Shown here: positions 9,034-16,595 of the stretch, one piece after another
Position numbering within the stretch: position 1 is the first letter of the stretch
Layout: each line of letters begins with the position of its first letter
NCBI GenBank assembly: GCA_947630805.1
Contig: CANRIV010000015.1
Location: 1 to 39,878, forward strand
From: an uncultured Lachnospiraceae bacterium
GTDB taxonomy: Bacteria > Bacillota > Clostridia > Lachnospirales > Lachnospiraceae
DNA length: 39,878 nucleotides
Reading direction: 5' to 3'
Notes under the pieces: generated by a model
Database searches by the model: none
What the model was told of the DNA's origin: nothing
The model's input: only the letters and a program-made list of their open reading frames with translations
Made by a program: the position numbers and the translations under genes

Positions 9034-9547
9034 GTTTCCTCCTATCAAATAATAACCAGATAAGCAGCAAAAATAGTGCGCCAAAAAATCCTCCGGCTGT
9101 ATCTATTATCACATCAAGAACTTTTGGACTGCGTCCATCGACAAAACCCTGATGTATTTCGTCGCTCATTGCATAAATCATACAGACAGTTGTGGCCAGC
9201 AATAATGGTATGGTCCCCTGTCGGAAGAAATACCGCACCCGTTTAAATGTCATAAGAAAACATATCCAGAGAAACCCCAGAATTCCGTATTCTCCAAAAT
9301 GTCCTGTCTTTCTGACATAAAAACTTACCTGATTAAAATAAATCTCTTGTTCTTTCACGCTTAATAAATCATAGTCCGGTTTCATAATATGTACGACCTG
9401 AATGGTAATTCGGTCACTAAGAGACTGGGATTGTTCCCCATTCTCCGCTGAAAATCCAAAAATCGTTACCATCCAGAAAATAATCAGTACGATAAGAATT
9501 CCCCGGGCTGTCCACAGCATTATAATCTGTTTTTTGTCCTTTTCCAT
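9008..9547 (-). CDS. VanZ-family membrane protein
   Basis: This 179-residue protein has four hydrophobic segments and the VanZ-like signature: an N-terminal helix, then FGFSAENGEQSQSLSDRI, a GHFGEYGILGFL motif near residue 82, and DEIHQGFVDGRSPKVLDVIIDTAGG near 130-150. VanZ relatives include the teicoplanin-resistance protein VanZ and many uncharacterised envelope proteins, and no resistance function should be inferred here. Its ATG directly follows the TAA of glmM, and its 3' end overlaps hisC. Coupled expression with glmM suggests a cell-envelope role. Confidence 0.85.
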   Translation of the reverse strand: MEKDKKQIIMLWTARGILIVLIIFWMVTIFGFSAENGEQSQSLSDRITIQVVHIMKPDYDLLSVKEQEIYFNQVSFYVRKTGHFGEYGILGFLWICFLMTFKRVRYFFRQGTIPLLLATTVCMIYAMSDEIHQGFVDGRSPKVLDVIIDTAGGFFGALFLLLIWLLFDRRKHESLGKKY

Positions 9548-10891
9548 TTAAACAGCATGTCCTTTTTTCTTAATCACATCTATTACCTGATCTACATAAG
9601 TTTCCGCGAGCATATCTGTTTTTGCTTCCACCATAACACGAATCACAGGCTCTGTCCCGCTCTCCCGAACAAGAATTCTTCCATCGCTTCCCAATGCGTC
9701 TTCCACAGCTTTCACTGCTTTTTGTACATCGGTATCCTGCTGAGCCTGTGGTTTATCTTTTACCTTGATATTTTTCAGGCATTGCGGATAAATTGTAACC
9801 GGACTTGTCAGCTCTGACATTTTTTTCTTAGAAGAAATCATAACTTCCATCAGTTTGATGGAGGTAAGAATTCCATCGCCTGTGGTAGCGTATTTGCTAA
9901 AAATAATATGGCCTGACTGCTCTCCTCCCAGGCAATAATGCTGATTTCTCATACATTCATAAACATACTTATCGCCTACGTCTGTCTTTTCATATTGAAT
10001 TCCCACTGCATCAAAGGCTTTATACAAACCTATATTAGACATCACAGTGGTAACCACTGTATTGTTATCAAGCTCGCCGTTTTGCTTGAGATAAACGCCC
10101 GCAACATATAAAATAAGATCTCCGTCTACCAGATTACCCATTTCATCCACACAGAGACACCGGTCAGCATCTCCATCATAAGCAAAACCGATATCCAGAT
10201 GATTTTCTTTTACGTATTGTTGAAGTACCTCTATATGCGTCGACCCACAATTCATATTGATATTTGTTCCATTTGGCTCATTATGAATCACATATGTTTC
10301 TGCTCCCAACGCATCAAACACACTTTTTGCAATGGACCAGGCACTTCCGTTAGAACAATCCAGCCCTACTTTAATATTTCTAAAAGAATTTTTTGCCAGA
10401 GTCATCAGATATCCCATATAACGGTTACGTCCTGCAAAATAATCCACTGTTCTTCCGATTTTGTCCATTGTGGCATACGGAATGGAATCAAAATCTCCAT
10501 CCAGGTATTCTTCAATTTCATCAATCACTTTCTGCTCTAACTTTTCACCTTTTCCATTAATCAGCTTGATTCCATTATCATAATATGGATTATGACTGGC
10601 AGAAATCATAATGCCACAGTCAAAATATTCTGTCTTAACCACATAGGATACACTCGGTGTGGTAGTAACATGCAAAAGATAAACATCTGCTCCGGTAGAA
10701 GTCAGTCCTGCAGAAAGCGCATCCTCAAACATATAGCTGCTCCTTCGGGTATCTTTCCCTATGGCAACAGAACATTTATGATAACGTCCATAATACCATC
10801 CGAGAAATCTTCCCACTTTAAAAGCGTGCATCGCTGTAAGATTAACATTTGCCTCGCCTCTGAATCCGTCTGTTCCAAAATATTTTCCCAT
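9548..10891 (-). CDS. glmM: phosphoglucosamine mutase GlmM
   Basis: This 447-residue enzyme interconverts glucosamine-6-phosphate and glucosamine-1-phosphate on the way to UDP-GlcNAc, and so supplies peptidoglycan and surface glycans. All four phosphohexomutase signatures are present: SASHNPYYDNGIK with the phosphoserine (about residue 98), the metal loop DGDADRCLCVD (about 240), GEQSGH in the sugar-binding loop (about 323), and the C-terminal phosphate-binding RESGTEPVIRV. The short TDGFRGEAN opening is typical of GlmM rather than Pgm. AGGAGG lies six bases before the ATG, and a strong promoter sits about 50 bp upstream. It is the first gene of an operon with vanZ-like, hisC and mntP. Confidence 0.96.
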   Translation of the reverse strand: MGKYFGTDGFRGEANVNLTAMHAFKVGRFLGWYYGRYHKCSVAIGKDTRRSSYMFEDALSAGLTSTGADVYLLHVTTTPSVSYVVKTEYFDCGIMISASHNPYYDNGIKLINGKGEKLEQKVIDEIEEYLDGDFDSIPYATMDKIGRTVDYFAGRNRYMGYLMTLAKNSFRNIKVGLDCSNGSAWSIAKSVFDALGAETYVIHNEPNGTNINMNCGSTHIEVLQQYVKENHLDIGFAYDGDADRCLCVDEMGNLVDGDLILYVAGVYLKQNGELDNNTVVTTVMSNIGLYKAFDAVGIQYEKTDVGDKYVYECMRNQHYCLGGEQSGHIIFSKYATTGDGILTSIKLMEVMISSKKKMSELTSPVTIYPQCLKNIKVKDKPQAQQDTDVQKAVKAVEDALGSDGRILVRESGTEPVIRVMVEAKTDMLAETYVDQVIDVIKKKGHAV

Positions 10892-10941
10892 ATTATTTCC
10901 TCCTGAATCAGGGATATCTCTCCCTTTTTCTAACTTGTTTT

Positions 10942-10970
10942 ATTATATAATAGCATGCAGATATTTACAA
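10942..10970 (-). promoter_or_regulatory. promoter of glmM operon
   Basis: On the minus strand, -35 TTGTAA (10965-10970) and -10 TATAAT (10942-10947) have exact 17-bp spacing. Confidence 0.75.
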
Positions 10971-11038
10971 TAATTTCTATTTACAATTCCTCGAATTTTC
11001 CTTTGCGACGAAACCTGTCAATAAAAGTCGATAAGATT

Positions 11039-11069
11039 TTTACACAAAAACCTCACATAATGTTATAAT
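11039..11069 (+). promoter_or_regulatory. promoter of the 61-aa plus-strand ORF
   Basis: A perfect -10 TATAAT lies at 11064-11069. The -35 is TTTACA or TTACAC at 11039-11045, with 18-19 bp spacing. It is divergent from the glmM promoter. Confidence 0.55.
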
Positions 11070-11115
11070 TTTGATGTAGGGAATTATAGATAAGCTTTTG
11101 GGGGAAGGTGATTGT

Positions 11116-11301
11116 ATGAATAATTCCAAAAATACGTTGTTACGAAAGGATACGGAGTTGCTGCTTGTTGAAATTGAAGATTTAAAGAAACAGCTCAACT
11201 ATGAGCGGCAACAACATAAACATTGGGAAGAATTGGCTATGATTTTTCATGACGCATTGTGGCAAGAATTGAAACCGGCACACAACGTTCGTGCTGAATA
11301 A
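11116..11301 (+). CDS. small coiled-coil protein of unknown function (61 aa)
   Basis: I do not recognise this 61-residue protein. The central part (about residues 12-40) is a heptad-like amphipathic stretch rich in L, E, K and Q, followed by a segment with W, F and H (HKHWEELAMIFHDALWQEL). There is no signal peptide, membrane helix or cysteine. The ATG at 11116 has GGAAGGTG five bases upstream; a TTG reading from 11098 would bury that site. A promoter and a following terminator make it a convincing single-gene unit. It lies alone on the plus strand, convergent with the ABC transporter gene. Confidence 0.7.
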   Translation: MNNSKNTLLRKDTELLLVEIEDLKKQLNYERQQHKHWEELAMIFHDALWQELKPAHNVRAE

Positions 11302-11367
11302 TATTTCGATTTTTTCTGAATGTTTACACAATATACTCTAACGAAAAAGGGGATTAAAATACAAAAA

Positions 11368-11412
11368 AGGGCTGCCATGTATGGGATAAAATATCCTTCA
11401 TATGGCAGTCCT
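11368..11412. terminator. bidirectional terminator
   Basis: AGGGCTGCCAT and ATGGCAGTCCT form an 11-position stem with one mismatch, with A-tract and T-tract flanks. It serves both the small plus-strand ORF and the convergent ABC transporter operon. Confidence 0.75.
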
Positions 11413-11429
11413 AATTTTTCACAATATTT

Positions 11430-13130
11430 TTATTTTTCTATACAACTTAGCTTTTTGTCGGCAATGACAAACTCCCGATTGCACACTTTCAATGCCGCAG
11501 TTTTATGTGTAATAATAATACAGGTCTTTTTATTTAATTTTTTCATACGTTCCAGCACATGTTGTTCTGTGTTCGCATCTAACGCAGAAGTTGCCTCATC
11601 CAAAAGCAAAATTGGCGCTTTACTCAAGATGGCTCTGGCGATGGCAAGACGCTGTGCCTGTCCTTCTGAAATTCCGAGTCCTTTTTCTCCAATAACCGTA
11701 TCCAGTCCCTCCGGCAGGGTCTGTACAAAATCATAAATATCGCTGATTTCCAGCGCTTCTCTGATTTCTTCTTCTGTAGCTTCCGGACAAATCAGCAAAA
11801 TGTTTTCCCGCAATGTTCCACTAAACAGATAATTTCCCTGAGGAACATAAGAAAATAATGTTCTGGTATCTGCTCCGGCCTCCACAAAACTTCCATCTTT
11901 CTGATACAGACGAATCGTTCCCTGTGCAGGTTTAAACACACCCAAAAGCATTTTCATCAATGTACTCTTTCCAATTCCGGATATTCCACGGATTGCCACA
12001 AAATCGCCCTTTTTAAAAGCTGCATTTCCCTCTTCCAGTACCTGTTCTCTTCCATAATGAAAACGGATATTCTCAAATCTTGCCTCTGTAAAATCACGAT
12101 AAAACGAAGCGGCATCCATCGCATGTTCCGATTTTTTCTCCGGTAATATCTGCTCAATTTCTATAATTCTTTCCGCCGATGCTAAGATTGCATAATACTG
12201 TGGTATGACTCTCGTAATGTTTACAAACGGTGTCTGTATCTGGCTTATCAGCTGCAGCACTGCTGTTAAAGTACCATAAGTCATCACACCGGCACACACC
12301 TTGAGAGCACACCATATCAATGCAAACAGATATCCCGCATTAAAGACAAAAGAAAATCCGGCATTTGCCAAAATGCTGATTCGTCTTCTTTTCATTTTTG
12401 CATCATAATTAATCTGCTGCAGTGTATCTCCTTTTTTTGAAAATTGTTTCTCCACTCCAAATGTTTTTACGACCAGCAGACTTTCGATGGCTTCCTGGAA
12501 AAAGGAACGCACCTTTCCATCTGTCTCTTGTACTCTTTTGTGCAGATTTTTCAGTTTTCCCCGAAACAACAAAGTAACAAAGGATATAATAATACCTGCT
12601 ACAAGAAACAGCATCGTGAATTTCCAGTCAAAAAAGATAAGGACAGCAAATGCTCCCGCAAATTGTGTAATAAAATACAACATATTAGGAACAATGGTGG
12701 TAATTCCATCCGTAACTATCTTTATATCACTGGTCATTCTGTTCATCAATTCGCCGCTGTGATATGTATTAATTTTGTCAAATTGCTTTTCCAGAATTCC
12801 CAGAAACAATTTAGAACGCATCCTCATTTCCAACTGCGCCTGAACTTTAATCTCCATACTCTGAACATATATACGCAGCAAAAATCTTCCCAAAATGATT
12901 GCGAGTATAATAACGCCAAACAAAATAATCAGATTTCTGTCATGCACAAATTCTGCATGACTCTGTGCATTAGCAGCCCTTTGTGCTGCATCAATCGCAT
13001 ACTTGCTGACAAGCGCAAGGGAAGTAGAGACAAGCGCGAGAATAATATTGGACATACTCAATATGAATATTTTTATAATCTGTCCTCTGCTGTTATTTGC
13101 AATCCATCTGACACTATTGAAATCTTTCAT
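11430..13130 (-). CDS. ABC exporter, fused permease/ATPase half-transporter
   Basis: This is a 566-residue ABC half-exporter. An N-terminal type-I exporter membrane domain of about six helices (20-310) is followed by an ATPase domain with Walker A GISGIGKST (about 385), a signature variant ISEGQ (about 484, in place of LSGGQ), Walker B ILLLDEATSALD (about 508) and an H-loop ITHK. It would work as a homodimer and export a substrate across the membrane. There is no C39 leader-peptidase domain. It overlaps the preceding peptidase-like gene by ATGA and is last in the cassette, so its cargo is probably the product handled by those genes. Lipid or peptide cargo are both possible. Confidence 0.9.
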   Translation of the reverse strand: MKDFNSVRWIANNSRGQIIKIFILSMSNIILALVSTSLALVSKYAIDAAQRAANAQSHAEFVHDRNLIILFGVIILAIILGRFLLRIYVQSMEIKVQAQLEMRMRSKLFLGILEKQFDKINTYHSGELMNRMTSDIKIVTDGITTIVPNMLYFITQFAGAFAVLIFFDWKFTMLFLVAGIIISFVTLLFRGKLKNLHKRVQETDGKVRSFFQEAIESLLVVKTFGVEKQFSKKGDTLQQINYDAKMKRRRISILANAGFSFVFNAGYLFALIWCALKVCAGVMTYGTLTAVLQLISQIQTPFVNITRVIPQYYAILASAERIIEIEQILPEKKSEHAMDAASFYRDFTEARFENIRFHYGREQVLEEGNAAFKKGDFVAIRGISGIGKSTLMKMLLGVFKPAQGTIRLYQKDGSFVEAGADTRTLFSYVPQGNYLFSGTLRENILLICPEATEEEIREALEISDIYDFVQTLPEGLDTVIGEKGLGISEGQAQRLAIARAILSKAPILLLDEATSALDANTEQHVLERMKKLNKKTCIIITHKTAALKVCNREFVIADKKLSCIEK

Positions 13131-13600
13131 TTTATTATCCTTAATAATTTTCTTTTTATTTTTCCCCCAAATCGTCTTAGAAGCCGCAGCGCCTTACGCA
13201 GGTGAACTGTGCCTGTCCAGACAACACAATACAAACGATACATTTTGTCTGTGCACTGATACTTTTTCCCTTTCCGGGTAAAACTTTCCATTACCGCAAT
13301 AATCTGATTTTCCTGTATACCGTCTTCATTAAAAAACTGATTATCGCCCCGCAGTACATATCCATCCGGCCTGACCTTCACAATTCTGTGAAGCACATAA
13401 CTTCCATTATTTCGAATATAAAAAGGAATGTCATATTTTTTTAAGGGAAATACCGGAGATTTTAGCGTTACGGTATCCTTGTTATGCCGAAGCATGGGAA
13501 GCATACTAATTCCTTTCGGCGTAAAAGTAATCTGTCCGCCTTGGTCGAACTGTTCTTTCATCAGAGGAATCATATCTTCAATGGCTACTGTTTTATTCAA
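13127..13600 (-). CDS. S24/S26-type signal peptidase-like protein
   Basis: This protein of about 157 residues has the signal-peptidase fold motifs GISMLPML (catalytic Ser in SM-x-P), YVLHRIVKV and YVLRGDN, resembling SipW/ER-type signal peptidases and S24 proteins. The HR pair after YVL fits a Ser/His-type site rather than a clear Ser/Lys dyad. Unlike ordinary signal peptidases I see no N-terminal membrane anchor. The C-terminal 35 residues form a very basic amphipathic tail that could bind membrane or nucleic acid. The start is uncertain: TTG at 13600 has GAGGGA upstream and overlaps the PqqD gene by 8 bp, and ATG at 13573 is the alternative. It is translationally coupled to both neighbours. 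Confidence 0.7.
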   Translation of the reverse strand: MNKTVAIEDMIPLMKEQFDQGGQITFTPKGISMLPMLRHNKDTVTLKSPVFPLKKYDIPFYIRNNGSYVLHRIVKVRPDGYVLRGDNQFFNEDGIQENQIIAVMESFTRKGKKYQCTDKMYRLYCVVWTGTVHLRKALRLLRRFGGKIKRKLLRIIK

Positions 13601-13856
13601 ACAATCCCTCACTTTCCACCTTAGCAATAAAATCATCTACATCTTTCCGTGCCAATGCTTCTTCAATCTCGTATTCTTTCTTTAAAGCTTCTATCAATTC
13701 TTCTCTTGTCGTACCCTTTAACATTTTTTCAAACAGAAATGCCCCTGTTTCATTCAGACTCATCATACCATTAAAATCTATGGTTGCCTGCCCGATTGGA
13801 ACAACCACATTATTTCCTGCTACATTTCTTAAAATAAAACCTTCTTTAATCTTCAT
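13593..13856 (-). CDS. PqqD-family protein (RiPP recognition element fold)
   Basis: This 87-residue protein matches the PqqD family (PF05402 type). The N-terminal beta region (VVVPIGQATIDFNGMMSLNETGAFLFEKM) is followed by helices (TTREELIEALKKEYEIEEALARKDVDDFIAKVESEGLFE). The LNETGAFLFEKM segment is the most diagnostic. In many peptide pathways this fold binds the leader of a precursor peptide and presents it to modifying enzymes. Similar proteins also occur beside HprK-like kinases in exopolysaccharide clusters. The ATG directly follows the kinase stop, with AGGAGAG six bases upstream. No precursor is visible next to it, so its ligand is unknown. Confidence 0.85.
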   Translation of the reverse strand: MKIKEGFILRNVAGNNVVVPIGQATIDFNGMMSLNETGAFLFEKMLKGTTREELIEALKKEYEIEEALARKDVDDFIAKVESEGLFE

Positions 13857-14600
13857 CTAAACTCTCCTGATCTTCTCATATGCCATTTTTACGGCATCTT
13901 CACTTATATTGCAACCCATCCGATAAATCGGACTAGTCATCAATATTTTCTCCATTTGATTTAATACTTTATCCATATTTTCTTCTTTATTTAATTTTCG
14001 CACTGTCTGTTTTAAAAATTCCGGAATTGCCTCAGCCGGCGTTATTTCTCTGATATAATTTTCCTGTGCACGCTCTAAAAATACAATCGCCCCCAGTTTT
14101 ACTTTCACATTGCAGTTTTTATCTGTTTTTCCGCTCCACGGAGTGCCAAAAACATACCATTCTCCATCCATCATTCTTATAACAGGCTTATCATCATTGA
14201 TAATAAATGCTCTATTACCAAAATATTCCATCCAAAGCTGCGTGTGCGTAGACTTACCCGTTCCGCTATCTGCCGAAAATAAGTACGCATACCCATCTAC
14301 TACCACCGCAGATGAATGGAGCATACATCCGTTATAATTTAAAAGAATTCGATGAAACAAGGCTCCGGTACACATATATTCAATACTGTTGTAAGTATTG
14401 TAAGGTCTCTCCTGATATATCTCTTCATAATATTCCTGACCGAAATCAATTACTCCATCCGCTTCTGTCTCATCCCAGTCCTCTGTCGCGATATATTTTT
14501 CTGCTCGCTCCATAGTCCCCCGGTGATATGTTGTCATTAAAATTTTTAATCCGGCAATATTATACTTTCGTTTTCTAATTGTTAATTCATGCTCTGCCAC
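13857..14600 (-). CDS. HPr kinase-like P-loop kinase (HprK-related)
   Basis: This 247-residue protein has the HprK-type P-loop ADSGTGKSTHTQLW near residue 110, followed by NDDKPVIR and FGTPWSGK. The fold belongs to the HprK/PEPCK-like kinases, but the protein is shorter than true HPr kinase and lacks its N-terminal domain. Relatives beside PqqD-like proteins include kinases that phosphorylate lasso-peptide tails and the HprK-related proteins of exosortase/EPS clusters. The start is GTG in a TAGTG overlap with the upstream gene, with GGAG nine bases before it. The substrate is unknown; a peptide or glycan hydroxyl held by the PqqD partner is the reasonable guess. Confidence 0.8.
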   Translation of the reverse strand: MAEHELTIRKRKYNIAGLKILMTTYHRGTMERAEKYIATEDWDETEADGVIDFGQEYYEEIYQERPYNTYNSIEYMCTGALFHRILLNYNGCMLHSSAVVVDGYAYLFSADSGTGKSTHTQLWMEYFGNRAFIINDDKPVIRMMDGEWYVFGTPWSGKTDKNCNVKVKLGAIVFLERAQENYIREITPAEAIPEFLKQTVRKLNKEENMDKVLNQMEKILMTSPIYRMGCNISEDAVKMAYEKIRRV

Positions 14601-15778
14601 TATTTTAACTCCATAATCTCTAAAATTTTATCATGCTCGCTGGTCTGTTGTCTGCCTTTTTTTAACAGACGAAACCACTGTAGTATACCGTCTCGCTCTC
14701 TGGCATTTCTAAGAAACCGCTCAATATAAGCAACCGGTAGTAAAATGGCCGGTTTCTCTGCAAACCACAGACTATGCTGCCTCATTTTTTTGTAAGAAGG
14801 AAATGCCCATCGCAAAACTGACACAATATAACATCCGCTTTTTTGATTTTTTATTTCCATGGCATCTGCACTCATATTTCGATAACCAAATACGCCGCCG
14901 GAAAGAATATACTTTTCTGCGATAGAAATATCCGGTTTTTCTTTATGCTTTTCTAACATTTGAATTCCAAACCATTGTTCACAAAGATACAAAATATTTT
15001 CTGCAAAAGGCTTCAAACCCATTTTTTCTAATTGCTTCCAAAATGTTTGCCAATCCAAGGTCTCCTTGTAATATTGAAACATGACTGCAATATCTGTAAT
15101 CATTCTAACGCCACAGCCGCCATTATAAAAATGCTTTGCCAGATGATACAAAGCATAAATCATATTATCCATAGGACACATCTGATAAGTGAACGGCTGT
15201 ATCTGACAGGCCCGGGAAAAAACCGGTGCAAAATACTGTTGATAATTATATTTTCCCGCAAAATCTTCATCACAGGCTAATCCTGTATGTATCTCGATAC
15301 AAATTCTTTTCCATCGGAATACCCGGACATGCTCATTGCTGACCTCGACTTCATACATCGCTCCCATCTGTTCTAATAATTCCGTTATTTTTGAGATGTT
15401 TTCCTCATCCACCAAAAGATCAATATCGTTCATGGTCCGCACTTCTTCCTGCGGATACAGAGAAGCAATCGACATTCCTTTCATAATCAAATGGCGAATC
15501 CTATTTTTTTGTAATTCCTCCAGAAGCTGGTAATAAACCGTCATCCGTTTAGAATAAACCATCAGCTCTGTATAAAATCCCTGTTCATATAGCGCAGTAA
15601 TGTCCGGCGGAACATTTGGTACATTTTTAAGTCCCACGTAAACGACACCTACATTATCATGAATTTTGCATAAGTGTACCAGATAATCCAAATCTACTTT
15701 AGAAAAATCTATGCTGATTGTTTTTTTACGAATAAAAGCAGATATTAAATTAATATATGCTTTTTCAGTTTCGTTCAT
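14600..15778 (-). CDS. nucleotidyltransferase-family protein (PF14907-like)
   Basis: This 392-residue protein carries the nucleotidyltransferase-fold segment LMKGMSIASLYPQEEVRTMNDIDLLV near residues 95-120, with the metal-binding D-x-D. A His-rich helical part follows (YALYHLAKHFYNGGCGVRMITDIAVM, about residue 205) that is typical of uncharacterised NTP_transf_5 proteins in RiPP and EPS clusters. The reaction is unknown, though nucleotidylation of a partner is implied by the fold. ATG 15778 is chosen because GGAGGG sits immediately upstream with short spacing; the TTG at 15790 has no site. It follows cpsD by 76 bp, across a strong hairpin. Confidence 0.78.
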   Translation of the reverse strand: MNETEKAYINLISAFIRKKTISIDFSKVDLDYLVHLCKIHDNVGVVYVGLKNVPNVPPDITALYEQGFYTELMVYSKRMTVYYQLLEELQKNRIRHLIMKGMSIASLYPQEEVRTMNDIDLLVDEENISKITELLEQMGAMYEVEVSNEHVRVFRWKRICIEIHTGLACDEDFAGKYNYQQYFAPVFSRACQIQPFTYQMCPMDNMIYALYHLAKHFYNGGCGVRMITDIAVMFQYYKETLDWQTFWKQLEKMGLKPFAENILYLCEQWFGIQMLEKHKEKPDISIAEKYILSGGVFGYRNMSADAMEIKNQKSGCYIVSVLRWAFPSYKKMRQHSLWFAEKPAILLPVAYIERFLRNARERDGILQWFRLLKKGRQQTSEHDKILEIMELK

Positions 15779-15793
15779 AACCCTCCACAAGTG

Positions 15794-15852
15794 AATGAGG
15801 GTATCCGCAACATGATAGATAAAATATCTACGACTTTTGGAATACCCTCATT
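15794..15852 (-). other. intercistronic hairpin between cpsD and the nucleotidyltransferase gene
   Basis: The arms AATGAGGGTATCC (15794-15806) and GGAATACCCTCATT (15839-15852) pair with one bulged A. A second stem, TAGATA/TATCTA, is nested in the loop (15816-15830). On the coding (minus) strand no T-run follows; the ribosome binding site of the next gene does. Confidence 0.75.
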
Positions 15853-15854
15853 TT

Positions 15855-16589
15855 TTATTTGTAATAACCTTTTTCGTAGCCGTAACCGTAGCCATAGCCC
15901 TTCTTATAATATCTTCCGTAGTATCTTCCGTAATATCCGCCGTAGTAACTTCCCTTTCCTTCCGGATCAACTTTATTCAGTACAGCGCCCAAAATCTTAC
16001 ATCCTGATTTTTTTAATTGTTCAATCTGTTTCTGGGCATATTTATAACTGATGTTTGCCTGAGATACAAGAAAAAGTACTCCGTCCGTCTGCTGAGCTAC
16101 AATCGCAGGGTCAATTACCTGACCAATCGGTGGTGTATCAATAATAACATAATCATAATCCGCTCTTACCTGCTCGAGTAGTTCATTAAATTTTGCATTT
16201 GCCAGCAATTCGGCAGGATTCGGAGGTACCGGTCCGGATAAAATCATATCCAGATTTTTGACATTCGTACCATACTTTACATTTTCCAGCACTTCTACAC
16301 CGGATAAAAACTGCGTTAAACCTTTTATCGCTTTGTTAATTTTATATCGTCCAATCAATACGGATTTTCTTAAATCCGCATCTACAAAGAGTACTTTTTT
16401 TCCGGATTCAGCCATAGATACCGCAAGATTGAAAGCTACCATAGACTTACCCTCATTCGGTACACAACTGGTAATAGATACGACTTTGATATCATCACCA
16501 CAAAACTGAACATTTGTCCGTAAAGTCTTATATGCCTCTTTTGTTTTAAAATCCAAATCTGATATTTTTTCAAGATTAATGGTCAGCAT
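15855..16589 (-). CDS. cpsD: BY-type tyrosine kinase CpsD/CapB
   Basis: This 244-residue cytoplasmic ATPase is the kinase half of a Gram-positive bacterial tyrosine kinase. It has the Walker A-like SCVPNEGKS (about residue 41), Walker A' VLFVDADLRKS, Walker B YVIIDTPPIG, and a C-terminal tail of about 30 residues made largely of Y, G and K, with some 14 tyrosines as autophosphorylation sites. It needs the membrane partner encoded just upstream for activity and controls polymerisation or export of a surface polysaccharide. AAGGAGT lies about ten bases before the ATG, and the gap to wzz is 6 bp. Confidence 0.93.
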   Translation of the reverse strand: MLTINLEKISDLDFKTKEAYKTLRTNVQFCGDDIKVVSITSCVPNEGKSMVAFNLAVSMAESGKKVLFVDADLRKSVLIGRYKINKAIKGLTQFLSGVEVLENVKYGTNVKNLDMILSGPVPPNPAELLANAKFNELLEQVRADYDYVIIDTPPIGQVIDPAIVAQQTDGVLFLVSQANISYKYAQKQIEQLKKSGCKILGAVLNKVDPEGKGSYYGGYYGRYYGRYYKKGYGYGYGYEKGYYK

Positions 16590-16595
16590 TGTGCT

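Noticed and set aside
9034-9084. Longer HisC start
   Set aside because: It would extend into the vanZ-like gene, while AGGAGG precedes the ATG at 9033.
9008-9547. Glycopeptide-resistance gene
   Set aside because: VanZ-like proteins are widespread and no other van genes are present.
12444-13205. 253-residue plus-strand open frame opposite the ABC exporter
   Set aside because: It is antisense to recognised transporter sequence and has no domain signature.
11430-15778. Standard lasso-peptide cluster
   Set aside because: No asparagine-synthetase-like cyclase, no transglutaminase-like leader peptidase and no precursor ORF are visible.
15794-15852. Rho-independent terminator of cpsD
   Set aside because: The T-run lies on the plus-strand side only; in the direction of transcription the hairpin is followed by a ribosome binding site.
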